Below the pieces are notes generated by a model that was not told where the DNA came from, searched no databases, and saw only the letters and a program-made list of their open reading frames with translations. This document shows positions 49,796-62,368 of a DNA stretch of 64,000 nucleotides, piece by piece. Origin of the DNA: Onchocerca lupi. Lineage: Eukaryota > Nematoda > Chromadorea > Rhabditida > Onchocercidae. The stretch is taken from NCBI GenBank assembly GCA_028564675.1, contig JAOVVO010000059.1, forward strand, positions 124,001 through 188,000, given 5' to 3'. The translations under genes were made by a program, and so were the position numbers. Within the stretch, counting starts at the first letter, position 1. Each line of letters opens with the position of its first letter.

Positions 49796-51585
49796 TCTTA
49801 TTCCTTAAATGAATTCTTATTTAGTAAAAATATTTTCCTATAAATTTCCATTTGACGAAAAAATTTTAGGAAAATTTGAAAACAAATCACACGTTAATTG
49901 TCATCATCATCATTATTTAATTTAATAATTTCAAAACTCAGTTTATTCTTTTTTCACAAGACAAAGATTATGAAAATTACGAGATAAATCAACAGCTATC
50001 AAAATGATAAGTGAAACTGATATTTGATGTATAAAGTTGCGAAGATATGCTGAATTGAATACAAAAACAAAATATTTTATAGCTATAAAATTTGGTAAAG
50101 GCTGGTAGCGAGGAAATGTGGACAGAATTTATTTCTATCTGCAAAAAATGCATTTATCAAACAAATATTTTCCTGAAAATTTTCAACAAAAATTTTTTTC
50201 AATGTACACTTGGAAGTTTAAAGCAGATTTTTTAAAAAAGAAAATTTAAATTTTTTGGACCCAACTTTTGAATCTAAAATTTATCCTCATTCTGAAATTT
50301 TTCAACAAAATATTTTCAATGTACATTTGAAAACTCCAAACTTTGTCAAACTTTTCAAAGAGGAATTTTCAGAGTTATATTATGAGTTTAATAATCTATC
50401 TTCAAGTTAAATAATAGTATTATAATTTTAGGGAGCAAAAACTATATCTTTTTGTCTTGCGAAATCAATCTAGGAAAAAAGACTAAATAAAATCGTAATT
50501 ATGAATTCCTATAATCTGAACCCTAGAAGAAAAAAAAAATCACTTGAAATTCTTGTTTTAAATCTCAAAGCTGAAATTTGAAATGCTGAATAGTTGTTTA
50601 AATGAATAAAAAATTTGAACAAATGCCGAATAGATCGGACTAAATGCTAGTAATGTTTCAGAGAAAATGGAAATCAGGATAATAAAAAGATGGGTAGTGA
50701 TGACCACTTATCAGTTTAATGGATAATTTGGTCAAAGGTTATTTTCTTTCGTCTTTCTTTCCCATAATTTTCATCGTATTTTCTTCTGAAGTGAGTCGTT
50801 GTTAACTAGACAAATGTTTAAAAGATGAATGGATTTTCGAGCTGATACGCCTTTCGACCCAACACTCCGATAACAAATGACGGATGTTGAGAGCAGGCAA
50901 ATTTCTCGGAAATTTCGACAAAATTGATCTTTGATACAAATTCTTACAAAAAAAGAAAAAAGCAATACCAACGGAATTTGTTTCCTTCCTTTGTCTTTAC
51001 GACATTTACGATTTTTCCTATATCAGTAGCATCTTAAAATGTAAAGATATTTGATATTATCATTCTAAAATGACCCGAAGGTTAGACACTGATCAACCGT
51101 CTGATGATTTTTTTCATGATATAATCGAAAGAAATGAAGATTTTTACGTACTTCAAAATTTGTTTTACCTTTGCTCGGAAGAAAATACGCATTAATTTTG
51201 AAAAGTTAAAGAAGTACAACAATAAAGGAATAGATTTTAAGCCAATTTTTTTTCCATTCAAATAGTTTTGTTTTCGTCTGAAAGGCTTATTTATCCTAGT
51301 TGAATCGATAAAAAGTTCTTTTCAAAATGAGTTATAAACAATTCTGTTCATTGATTCGATAAAGTACTTTTAAAATGAATTTTAAATTAGAAAAAAAAAT
51401 CATGAATCTAAACGAAAAATCACGAAAGTTTGATTCAATAAAAAAATTTACCTGAAAATTTATTTTATCACTCAATCTAATAAACAATGCAAATAATGCG
51501 AAAATTTTGGAAAAAATTAATGAATAATAAGCTTTGCGATATAACATCGCAACTTCAAGATGCTTAAATGGGGGGGGGAATGTAC

Positions 51586-51901
51586 ATTATTGTAAAATTT
51601 TGTATGTTTCATTGACATTCACGAAACATTTTTTTTTTTCGGAAAATATGAAAGAGCGATATTATTTCGCATTGATTCCCATTTTTTCCCATAATTTTCC
51701 AAAATTCCAGAAAATTTCTTAATTTTTGAAACATAACATATACAAGTCAAGTTGTATCTTTTCTAAAATTTTGTATGCTTACGGCATTTACGGAAATATT
51801 TGATGGGAAAATATGAAAGAGAATAGTGGACAATATTCAGCATTTGTTCCCAATTTTTCGCAACTTTTTAAAATTTCGAAAATTTCTTAATACTTTAAAA
51901 T
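51586..51901. repeat. Tandem duplication, ~175 bp unit
   Basis: Copies at 51586-51730 and 51764-51901 share AAAATTTTGTATG, GGAAAATATGAAAGAG, ATTC(C)CAATTTTT and GAAAATTTCTTAAT in the same order. Divergence is moderate. Confidence 0.75.
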
Positions 51902-52235
51902 ATAATATTTCGATCAAATTTTGTGCTAAATTATTGATAAGCAATCTTGATGCTAGAATCTACAAAATTAGAACAAAAATCGCCAAAGTTTCGTCTAAAG
52001 TAAGTGTATTTTTCGTGCTAACAGATTATTCATCTACCGCAGTCATAAAGTTTTACTTTTCTCCTATTTGTTCTTTTCCTTCTAAAAAGTCCTTCTACCC
52101 CATTTACTGTCAGAAAAATCCGAAAATTACAATTAATTTTAAAAAAAGAGTGGTGAAATATAAGAAATGCGTAACCTCAAACGGACGAACAAAACCAACC
52201 AACCAACCGACAAGACAAACTAGCATAGATTAACA

Positions 52236-52560
52236 TGATTGCCGCCAAAATATGCTTAATAACAAAGGATAAATATGTTTCCCGCCGAAATTATAAGCGT
52301 GTTCACCGCCAAAATGCTTCGATCAATATGTAAACAAAGCGAGGATCGACCAATATGAGGCAGCAAACTGGAGATCAGGAAAGAAAGGGAGTCCCGGAAG
52401 GATTTATAAGGATTTTAGAGCAGGAGGAGTTTTCCAACATTTACGACTGACAAATTGTCTCTATCGATTGATAAATCATTTAATCGAGAATTGGATCAAG
52501 AAAAGATATTCACTATTCACTAAATAAACAATCAACCAAATAAAGTTTCTTTCCCAACAT
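52236..52560 (+). mobile_element. Possible solo LTR
   Basis: A block of distinct composition starts TG and ends CA, with a TATA-like TTTATAAG near 52408, then AATAAA near 52524 and AATAAAG near 52540, and a terminus CCCAACA. That order (repeated upstream motifs, TATA, short gap, polyadenylation signal, CA end) is what an LTR shows. I found no matching target-site duplication and no second LTR, so this is a weak call. Confidence 0.2.
52238..52314. promoter_or_regulatory. Cluster of three E2F-like CCGCC motifs
   Basis: ATTGCCGCCAAAA (52238-52250), TTTCCCGCCGAAA (52278-52290) and TTCACCGCCAAAA (52302-52314), all in the same orientation within 77 bases. The middle one is a perfect match to the E2F core TTTCCCGCC. 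In DNA this AT-rich such a cluster is unlikely by chance, but no gene start lies nearby. Confidence 0.35.
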
Positions 52561-55500
52561 TGAAGTCAAATTTGTGATCATATAAAAAGCAATTGCCCTT
52601 TGGCAAATGCAAGATCGATGAGACTGATTTTTAAGAATGGTCCAATGGGTCATTCGCACGAATTTTTATTTTTTTAAAATTATAATAGTCGAGTATAATT
52701 CGCACGTAATCATTATGACAACGATTTGCTGTTCAAGTTCTTGAATGCTTTGCAGTTAATGAATATTTCTAAGCAATTATTAATTTAAAAAACGAGCAAA
52801 TAATATTAGAATGTTGAAAAATATTTTCAATTAATAGAAAAATAGAATTGTTTGCGAAATGGAAAATTCGAAAGGAAGAAATCGAACAGACATTAATATT
52901 TGTTAGTCTGAAAAGTTTCTGACCCGTTGAGTTGGTATTTCAATTTCTTATATCGTTGATATTTCACTAAAATAATTAAAATCAATATTATCATCATAAA
53001 TAATCGAGAAAGGAAGGAGAAATAAAATAAAAAAACACTGGCAAAACAAATTATAAACAATTTAGGGTTAAAAAAAAAAAATTCATGTTATGAAAATTTT
53101 TACATTTATCAAATTTTGAAAAATTATCACAATTTAAAAAATTATCACACTGAAAATCAAATTTATCGGAAATTATCACTTTTTTTTTCTTTTCTGAGAT
53201 TACTTTATAAAAAAATAATCAAATAACAAACAGATTTATTAAAAGTAGAAAAATTCAAAGTTTATTTTGTAGAAAAATTAATTGTGATGTTGTGATGCCT
53301 TTCTCAAAAGAAAAAAAAAATGACACACATACATACAAGTTTGATAAGTAATAATATATCTTTTATTGTTATTGATTTAATAATTTCTTTGAAATAAGAA
53401 AAAGCAATTCAATTGTGAAGTAGCGAAAGTAATCGTAAATGCATTCCAATATTTCCTAAAAATTATTTGCGATAATATTAATATTTATGAGTTATTCGTA
53501 ATTCATTCAGCAAATTAATTGGAAATACGATGCAGTTCAAACTAATTACTTCTTTTTACCGATTTTTGAATAATTTATGATTCAATAAAGCTAAGGAATT
53601 ATTTTCTTCACATCAAATCCAGTCTTCATGCTTGTTTTCTTGTTTTTGAACTTTTTGTATGAATGTATCCATTATAAGTTTTTAATTTTTTTTGGTCGAC
53701 AAAATGGTGGAACATGGATGTTATCAAAATATGAAAAGTATCGGAAAAATCATTTCAGTGTAACTGGAGCATTAATCAGGATAATAAATTCGTAAAAGTT
53801 ATATCGTGTGATTAATTGGGTAAATTTAATGAGGATATCATTTTGATAGTCATAATGAAAAAATTGAAAATTGAAGTTAATTTTTTTTTGAAATTTTTCA
53901 ACCATAAAAATAATTCACTCGCTACTTTGTTAAACAATTAAATAAACTTTATAGTAATTCTTGCTTCTTGAATTTTTTAAGAAAATGATCAGAATTGCTT
54001 CCGTCGCCTAGAAAAACTTGATAATATTGTCTGCCTAATTAAATATGTGACTGTGAAAATTCATTTTAATTTTTCCAAAAAATGTGAAGCAAATGGTTGA
54101 TATATTGTAACAAATTCTTCACTATCTATACTATTCTGGTTCTCAAAAGATGGTTTAATGTGACCTGATAAGCATGATATTTTGACTGAGCAGTATGATA
54201 TTAAGATGATAAGGTTGAATAGATCATCACTTACCGATTTCATACTGTTCTTCAAGCAAGTAGCCAAGTCAAAATAATTATGTTTGCTCTTTTAGATTTT
54301 TGGGTTAATTAAATAATTTTTCGGCATCTAGCAAGTATATATAAGATTTTAATGAAATAATCATTACCAACTTAAACTAATCAACCAATCATTAATCATC
54401 GATCTATTTTAATTCAAAATTCTCAAAAAAAAAAAAAAAGAAAAAAAGAGAGAAAAAGAAATGATAATACGAAAAAGAGAAGGACAATGACAGAAACAGC
54501 GAAATTCTTTCATGCATTAAATAATTAGAACTTTCAAATTCGACATCTTACCTCATGAAAATAAATTATAAGATTTTGTTAAAATTTTCGAACTAAATTT
54601 CTATTTATATAAATTTTTTATTGGGTCGAGCAAAATGGCGACAATTGTACATCGATGCCTTTGCCTTCTCTTTCTATTTTTTTCTTCTTTTTTTTTTGGA
54701 AAATTTTCATCTTTTAATTGTCGAAAAATGAAAAAAAAAAAAAAAAAAGAGAGAAAAAGAAAAAGATATTGAAAATGAATTATACCTTCCATCAAAGAAG
54801 TATCCAAAATCTACTTCATCTTTTCAACTGACAGATTTCATAAAATTTGAATTCCTTTTTTTTTCTTTTTTCTCTCCGATATTTTGTAACAAAGAAATAA
54901 TGGCACAATGCAGAACGGCCGTTATACGAACAAAATCATTTCGATTTTAGTAAAATTTCGATTTCACGAAATCGAAATTTAATTTTTCGCTTTTTGTCTT
55001 TGATCTCAAAAAATTTTTGCTCAAAATATAAGTGAAAAATTTATAATAATCAGGATAATGATAAAAAGATTATAAGAATAGCTATAATAACGAATAAATT
55101 GATATATACTATATTTAAATTTTAATTGGAAATTGTCTAGCTTCATCATTTTCAATTTTATGTGAATTCATATTTTAAAATAGAACTTGTAGTTTTAAAC
55201 TTAATATGAATTTAAACTTGTACTGAAATTTTAGTTTTAGATTTTACGTGAATTTCGGCTTATACTAAAATTTAAATTCATATACATTATCTTATTATTT
55301 TTTGCATATATTTTGTATACTTTTTTTTTTTGTTTAAAATTTTATTTCGACAATTTCCAAAAAATGTCTGGTTTATTTGTTTTAATTATGAATCATTTTT
55401 TTAAATTGTTTTCAAATGATTTTGCGTGAAAAGGTTTTGAGAATGATGAATGTTTATACAAATGATTGCATTTTGTGCAATACAATTTGCTAATATTTTG

Positions 55501-55840
55501 ACTTTTGCATTTGCGTAAAATGTTGAAAAATTTTGGAAAAGCAATGAAAATATTTTTTTTTTTCTGTCAAATTCCATTTTACATTTAAAGCAACATGACA
55601 TATATCAAATATCACATTTTAGCAAACTAAAATGTTATTTTTCATTATTTATCTTATCTTTTTCCTAAATTTGTAACAACGATTTCTATAAATCTGATAG
55701 CTCAGTTAAAGTTTCATATTACAAAAAAAAATAAGGCATACAAAAATATATTTCGATCTTTTTAGATAGAAATTCAAATGGACATTTGATCTTTTGTTAT
55801 GATCAAAACAACATATTTGGTAAAAATTTACAAATAAACG

Positions 55841-57535
55841 TTAAAATTCATCGTTAATCCTCTGAAGACATTTGGTTTCATCACCTTCCGTAATCACAAA
55901 ATAATAGATGATAAGAAAGACAAGGAAAACGACTGGATACAATGTTCGGCAATACTTATCAATATTACGAGCAGTTGAATGATAACGACTTGATTCGAGC
56001 ATAAGCAGCATCATTTGATAACGTGATATATCATCCAGATCTGCTTCTGCTTTTAGACGCTGTAATCATTTTATCATCAATTGGTTAGTTCCAGAAATAT
56101 CGGGCGAAAAATTTGTATAATTGGAAAAGAAGCAAATTTGATAGATGTAAGAAAGTGAATTGTTTAATCTCACAAATCGAATTTCTTAAATTTAATCGAA
56201 TCTATGCTAATTAATTAACAACACTGATCATATTACCATTACGAAATAATTACTTTCTTCAGAAATAAAAAAGTTGAATTTAATCAATTCTTAAATAGTG
56301 AAATAAAAATTTTCACATTTCAGAAAAATAAATTAAAGTACGATTAAATTGAAATATAATAAAAATATGCGAAAACTGTGTGACGAAAAAAAAAATTAAA
56401 AATGCAGAAATGCTAGGAGAAAAAGTTGTAAAACTGGAAAAGAAACAAATTTGATAGACGCAAGAAAGTGAACTGTTTAATGTCGCAAATCTATTTCGTA
56501 AATTTATTTAAATCTGAGCTATTCAATTAATAGTGTCGATTTTACAAATATTAGGAAATAATTAGTTTTTCAGAAATAAAACGTTAATTTAATCAATTTT
56601 CACATAGTTAAATAAAACTTTTCATATTTTGTAAAATTAAATTAAAGTACCACAAAGTTGAGACATAATAAAAAAGTATGAAAAATATGAATAAAGAAAC
56701 AAAAAAAAAAGAAAAAAATGAAAAAATAGCAGTATTTAAAAAAAAAATTTATGCAAAAATGTAAAAAAGGGATTTAAAAATAAGATCAAAAGGAATAAAA
56801 ACTATGAAATTAAAACTTAAAAACTGCTTAGAAACTACTTAATGAGTGAAATAACGAATTGATAATTATTATTTACCAACTGTCGCGATTTATATTCAAG
56901 TGAAATGACAACTAAAGCTTCGACCATTGTTATAAAGACGAAACTTGCCGTGAAACCAAACCAAAGATCAATAGCCTAGACAAAATTTGAATTTTTAAAA
57001 ATAATAATTTTGCAAGTTCGAAATCTTTTTTTTGTTTTTTTTTTTTTTTTAGCTAATTTCTCTTTTGGAATATATTTTTCTTCTGTAATTAGACACTTAA
57101 AAATTACAAATAGCAATCAAATAAAAGCAATTTATGAAACTAAATCAAAAATCTAACAGAATTTAAGGCATTGAAATTCAATTCAAAAATTGATTCTGTT
57201 TTCTCGATTATTATTAGCGAAAAAAAAAAAAACCATCAAAAATCTAAAACCTTCATGTATGAAACTTTCGGTAACATTTCTTTGACTGCACTACTTTCGG
57301 CACTTAGTGTTAGAAATAGTGTTAATGCGCCAAATATTCGTCCTGTAACGAATTCTTCCGGTAGCCAGACGCTGATCCAGGAAAAGACGACGCAAATTGC
57401 CGTTGGAATATAAGTTCGTGTCATGTGATAAGCAAGTCTACGTTTAAGTTGAAAACTTGCTTCCAAACATGAAAAGTTACCTGAACATTGATAATTTGAG
57501 TTTTTGAACTTTATATTAAAAAGTTTTAATTCAGC

Positions 57536-57571
<36 letters not shown>

Positions 57572-59017
57572 TTATGCAAAATAAATAAAAGCGAAGATTC
57601 AATTTATATGGAAGGATTTGATTTGTTGTTTATTTGACAACAAATGTATATCCTCAAAAATGAAACGTGAAAATTAGACGTACTATTATGTACGCAAAGA
57701 ATCTGAGAATGACAATCAGAATCCTTTTTTTTTTATCTTTCTAATCTTTTCATAATAAATTGAATTTTTGCAATAAAAATAATTGCTGTACCGAAAAAAA
57801 TTAAAATTTCGAGACTCATACATAAGCGTACCCGTTTTGCGTACACCATCACAGTAATGTTTGTAAAATTTCTCGATATAAAGTTCTTCTGAATCCATAA
57901 ATTCATTCATTCGAATTGCATCACTCAAACGAGGAAACCAACTATATCGTATTGAATTTTGATCTGATGCTATTGATAATAATTTAATTTCTCGAAAATA
58001 TTGATTTATGGATAAATGAGTTTATTAAGTTTAATTAATAATTTCAATCTATGCGTTATATTAATCTGATATATCAACTAAATTATGCAAATATCAAGTA
58101 AAGTAAAAGTATAAAATATTATTTTACTATGTAAAATCATTTTGCTTCATACTGATTTACTTAAAGTATTAAGTAAAGTATGCTTAAGTATGCAAATTTC
58201 AACGAATATAAAAATCGAATTAAATAATATTTTTTCGCTAAATTTTTGCTATTCTTAGAAAGATCATGCAAAATATTGGATTCAATCTGAGTTGCTTGGT
58301 TTTGATATATTCAAACAGAGAATCATTTTAAAATAAAATTTCTCTGTCATATTGTAATTTAATATTTGTTCAAATTTTTTTTTTTTTTTTTGAAAACAAG
58401 AAATGATCATTTTGCTCTGATTGAAAGAAAAATTAAAATAATGCATACTAGCGGTAATCTTTAACGAGCAAACTTGATTGTCATGAGGATATTTGCATAG
58501 GATAAGTTTACATGATGGTTTTAGATATATGCTGAAAATAGTATGTTTCATTAAAAATTTATGCTTGCAAATTTACCACCAATTTTTGGTACATTAAGAA
58601 TGTAATAAATGAGCTTTTAAAGTTTAATTAATAAATTTCAATCAATGCACTTTATTAATCTATCATTGCAATTAAAAATTAGATAAAACATACTGAGTTT
58701 CAAAGAAAATTTCACCATTCGGAAATACATACATCCAAAAATTCAATGTTGTCATTCGATGATATTCCGCTTCTTTGGCATTACGAAAAAATGGCGCTGG
58801 ACGCCAAATTTTCCTGTTAAATATCAGAGCTATTGATAAATTTTAGATATTGAAATTTTCATATTTAAAAATCATTTATCATTTATCAGAGTAAAAAATG
58901 ATTATGAGAAAAGGAAAGAATGAAGAGAATTAAATAATTTTTAAATTATTCAATAAAACATCCAAATAGAAATTTTTTTTAATGACAAAATTTCCGCGAA
59001 TTTTTCCGAGACACAGA

Positions 59018-59063
<46 letters not shown>

Positions 59064-62000
59064 AACTTAAGTGTATTTTCATCATTAATTAAAATTGGTC
59101 GATCTAATTGATGCGCCAAACGTGGATCATGCCATGCCATACGTAACCACATATCCATATCATAATCCTATTTTTTTTTTAATCAGAAATTGAATTTTTA
59201 ATAAGAAATTGAATATTGCAATATGAATGTTTTTCAAGACTTAATAACAATCAGAAAAAATCACTTTTTTTTTTAATTTTAATCAGAAATTTTAGTCAAG
59301 AATTTTTGGAAAGAAATTAAAAATTAGACAGTATTATTATACACATACCATTGTACTTTGATCAAAATTTGATATCGATTGAACCAATATTCCAAAAAAT
59401 ACTTCCGTAATACTATTTTCGATAATATTTGGTGATGATCTTGAAATATCGATGATAAGAAATAAGCATCTTTGAAAAAATTGTAAAAAGCATGTAGAAG
59501 TTGAAAAAAAATCACGTTTTCTGAAAAAAAATTACGTGAAATGTGACAAAAAAGACAAACCTGGAATCATAATGAGTTTTATTAAGAAATGGTATCAGGT
59601 AAGATGATGAAAGTGGTATCAGGTTGGACATAATTTCATTATCAAATACACTTAAAATGCTGCTTAATTGAATATTATGTTTGAAAAATATCGCTGAAAT
59701 GCTAATTTTTTCGTCTGAAATCGCATTCGTCTCTATCTGAAACTTTGTTGAAAATTTAAAAACTTAATTTCTAGCATTTTTTTAATGTTTAATTGATGGT
59801 ACTATAATGCTTTAGATGCGTTAAAATAACGAATTTTTCATGATTTCTAACATTTTCAAGTTTTTTTTTCTGCTTTTTTTAAACAAGTAGTATCTAAAGA
59901 AATAATTATGACACTTAAGATAATGATTAACCTTTTCATTGCTTGCCTTCTTTTCATTCAAATTTTGAGAAACTGAAATTGTAATTAATTCAAGTGAAAA
60001 TGTACAAGTAATTATTGGCTAAAATCACTTTTGTAAATTAGCTGATAATAGCAGATAAGATGAAAAAGATAAGAGATAACTGTGATTTTTTTTTTCCTTT
60101 TTCATTAATTTTAAAGCAAAATTTTATGATTAAAAAATAACGACGAACTTCTCGTCAGATTATCAGCATTACTTGTTATCACTTCTTCTTCGGTGTCAAA
60201 TTCTTCTCGTATGCAAACTTTTTCAAGGTCAATTTCAATTCCTTTGTGAAATTCAAACATTGATGATATTTCACCAAGTTTGAAATAATCAGCTACTTTT
60301 TGATTGCGCACAATAACGATCGAATTATTATGTTCGTAATTAACTCTTATCTATAGCTATTTCTTACAATTTTTTAAGATTATTTCATCTTGAAAGTATA
60401 AGATGAAGTAAAAAGTTGAGATAAAACAAAATTTGGAAAAAAAATAAATGCAAGAAGATTTCGTAATCTGATCTTTGTTTACTTGATAAGTAATTTCTGC
60501 TCTCGGATTGATAATACGGATTCCTATTGGTGATTGATTCGCTAGCGAATTATCAATTTGCTGCGAATCCTGGTCAAATTTGCTAGTGAATAAAACACCT
60601 GGATTCTTTGTTTGCGATTCTAATAGGTTAAACTTCTGCGATATTTCCGTACTGCAAAATTGAAAAGGAGTAATTAATAAAATTAGAATTTTAATTAAGA
60701 TCCTAAAGTTGGTCATAATTACTGATAATTCAGTGATAAGTCAATGACAATTACTTATTAGAAGACACATTATTTTCGGAAAATTGTAGAAATAAAAATA
60801 ATATATGGTTTTTGAATGTCCTGAATTCTTGGATTCAAAATTAAAAATGATTTCTTCTATTCTTCAAGAGCATTCATGAATTTCGAACTGAAGATTACGA
60901 GTATATCATTATTTTTCTCATTTTTTTTCTTTGTAATAAATTCAAACCTGGTTGAAAAATTTGATTCAAAATTTTTGTCATTTTCAAAGTCATCATCTTT
61001 CACATTTAAAGATGCTTCCTTTTTAGCTTCATAATTATTGCATAATTCAAATAAATTAATTCCATACTGCCTAAAATTGGCGCCAAATTTTCATTTTTTT
61101 AAACTTAATCTTTTTTCCACTTCAGTTAGAGCTAAAAAAAAGAAATAATGGAAAAATTTTTCGAATATTGTTAAAACAAATAGAAGATGAAATGAATTTA
61201 TTCAACAAAATCATCAAATTTGTACTGGTTAAGGTTTAACTTTTCTGAGACATTTAAATGAGACTAAGTTGTCTATCACATTTATATTAGATAATTAAAA
61301 TTAATTAGCTAACTTTGCTGCACCGAGCGAATCAATTTTCAAATATCGACTGTAATTTTTGCATACATTTTCGAAATTGATATGTACAATCTTTAATTTA
61401 TCATATATAATTAACATTATAAAATAGAGCATAATTTCATTTTTTTTAAAATTATTTAACAACTATACATTTAGAAATAATGTATTGGAAATGTAAAATG
61501 ATGTATTGGATAATTAAAAAAGCAAAAAATAAGTAAAAATTTGGCAGAGAAAAAATGATTAAAAATTATATATTCGGAAATAAATTGATATTGACAATCT
61601 TTAATTTATTTATAGTTATGATCATAAAATGTATAATTTCGTTTTTGAATTCAACAATTAAATATTCCGAAATAATGTATGAAAATGTAAAATAATGATA
61701 AGTTGGATGATTGAGAAAAAATAAACAAAAATTTAAAAATCAAAAAATTGAATTAAAAAAATTAAAGAATCAAATTAACCTTATATTTGGAGAGTAGATA
61801 TTTCGGTAAACCAAATTTTTTCAGATGCACAACATGATTCAATGATACCTGTTTTCTTCGTGTTAACAAAAAATCAATGATTTCATTTGTGGCTACAATA
61901 TCACCTCTCTGAAATAATCGATATTTTGACATTAAAGTTATTAAAATTATGTATTTAATAAGTTATATATTTAAATAGATTACAAGTTAATTATGCAAAT

Positions 62001-62368
62001 AATTAATTAAAATATGACTGAAATACAGCACATCTCTTTTTAAATTAAACTTCGTTTTAGCGATTTTTCAAAATCATCACATATTACCTCATGCAATATT
62101 TTATTGACTAATTAAATTTATTAATGAATGTTTTTTTTTTTTTCAATCCATGAGAATTTATACAATTTATCAGATAACCTACCTGTAATTTCCACCATAA
62201 ATTCCATGCCTTACATTGAAGTAATTTTTCATAGTGAATGCCGAGATCTTCAGCTTGATAGGTTGTATTTATCCATAGGATAGAATTCTGATTTGACGGT
62301 GTATGCGACGTCGCTATCGCATTAGCAAATATCGCAGCAAAAATAATATAAAAATATTTTAGATTCAT
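55841..62368 (-). CDS. Cys-loop ligand-gated ion channel subunit (GlyR/GluCl-like)
   Basis: A pentameric receptor-channel subunit of the plasma membrane. Exons (minus): 62368-62183, 61908-61780, 61066-60948, 60651-60483, 60350-60183, 59736-59561, 59469-59349, 59167-59067, 58813-58694, 58531-58449, 57969-57832, 57480-57251, 56975-56877, 56059-55841; 685 residues, phases all consistent. Residues 1-20 are a signal peptide; about 21-260 are an extension outside the usual ligand domain. The ligand domain follows: ITEVFFGILVQSISNFDQ, DPRL, IWRPAPFFRNAK. The Cys-loop is C437-C451 (C-x13-C, with P445, D447, Q449). A second pair, C497 and C508 (C-x10-C), is typical of glycine and glutamate-gated chloride channels. 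M1 is 525-545, M2 about 551-568, LPKVSYMKAIDLW leads into M3, the M3-M4 loop is short, and M4 follows IDKYCRTLYP. A TAACAG acceptor lies 2 bases before the ATG. The ligand is unknown. Confidence 0.85.
56093..56705. repeat. ~310 bp tandem duplication in the last intron of the receptor gene
   Basis: 56093-56400 and 56401-56705 align along their length: GGAAAAGAAGCAAATTTGAT with GGAAAAGAAACAAATTTGAT, GCAAGAAAGTGAACTGTTTA, then CAGAAATAAAA and TTAAATTAAAGTACCA-like segments in the same order. Diverged copies. Confidence 0.8.
58005..58665. repeat. Same ~55 bp element in both introns flanking the Cys-loop exon
   Basis: 58018-58066 and 58612-58662 share AAGTTTAATTAATAATTTCA, ATCTATGC and TATTAATCT with few changes. 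They lie on either side of the exon at 58531-58449 in the same orientation. Confidence 0.65.
60652..60730 (-). promoter_or_regulatory. Possible alternative start of the receptor gene
   Basis: Just upstream of exon 4 an ATG at 60716-60714 opens a frame in phase with that exon and encodes a signal-peptide-like stretch (MTNFRILIKILILLITPF). A splice acceptor (AATTATCAG) ends about 6 bases before this ATG, suitable for a spliced leader. Use of this start would give a 562-residue form without the N-terminal extension. Confidence 0.4.
61360..61750. repeat. ~200 bp duplication in intron 2 of the receptor gene
   Basis: 61360-61550 and 61575-61750 share ATTGATATGTACAATCTTTA or its variant, ATAAAATGTATAATTTCGTT, AATAATGTATTGGAAATGTA and TTGGATAATT in the same order. 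Confidence 0.7.

Larger units (their letters stand above)
49796..55840. other. 6 kb without a convincing gene
   Basis: Between the secreted-protein start and the 3' end of the Cys-loop receptor. It holds a tandem duplication (51586-51901), a less AT-rich block at about 52190-52620 with three CCGCC motifs and LTR-like signals, a short less AT-rich patch at 50820-50900, and many homopolymer runs. Open frames on both strands are under 140 codons, lack splice context and show no family features. Confidence 0.55.

Noticed and set aside
50771..50971. 66-codon minus-strand frame over a less AT-rich patch
   Set aside because: Could be a decayed element, but nothing is recognisable on either strand.
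51826..52233. 135-codon plus-strand frame
   Set aside because: Lies across one copy of a tandem duplication; Lys/Phe-rich, no homology, no splice or start context.
54061..54807. Two minus-strand frames of 68 codons downstream of the receptor gene
   Set aside because: Non-ATG start in the first and a poly-F/poly-K run in the second; no domain, and no phase-consistent link to any gene.
60357..60490. Continuation of the receptor exon frame past the donor at 60482
   Set aside because: Reads through a GTAAAC donor into AT-rich hydrophobic sequence; the next exon at 60350 restores homologous sequence.
61080..61137. A possible extra exon after a TTTTTTTTAG acceptor at 61129-61137 in the receptor gene
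   Set aside because: No combination of phases lets it join both neighbours without a stop. The direct join of 61780 to 61066 is in frame.
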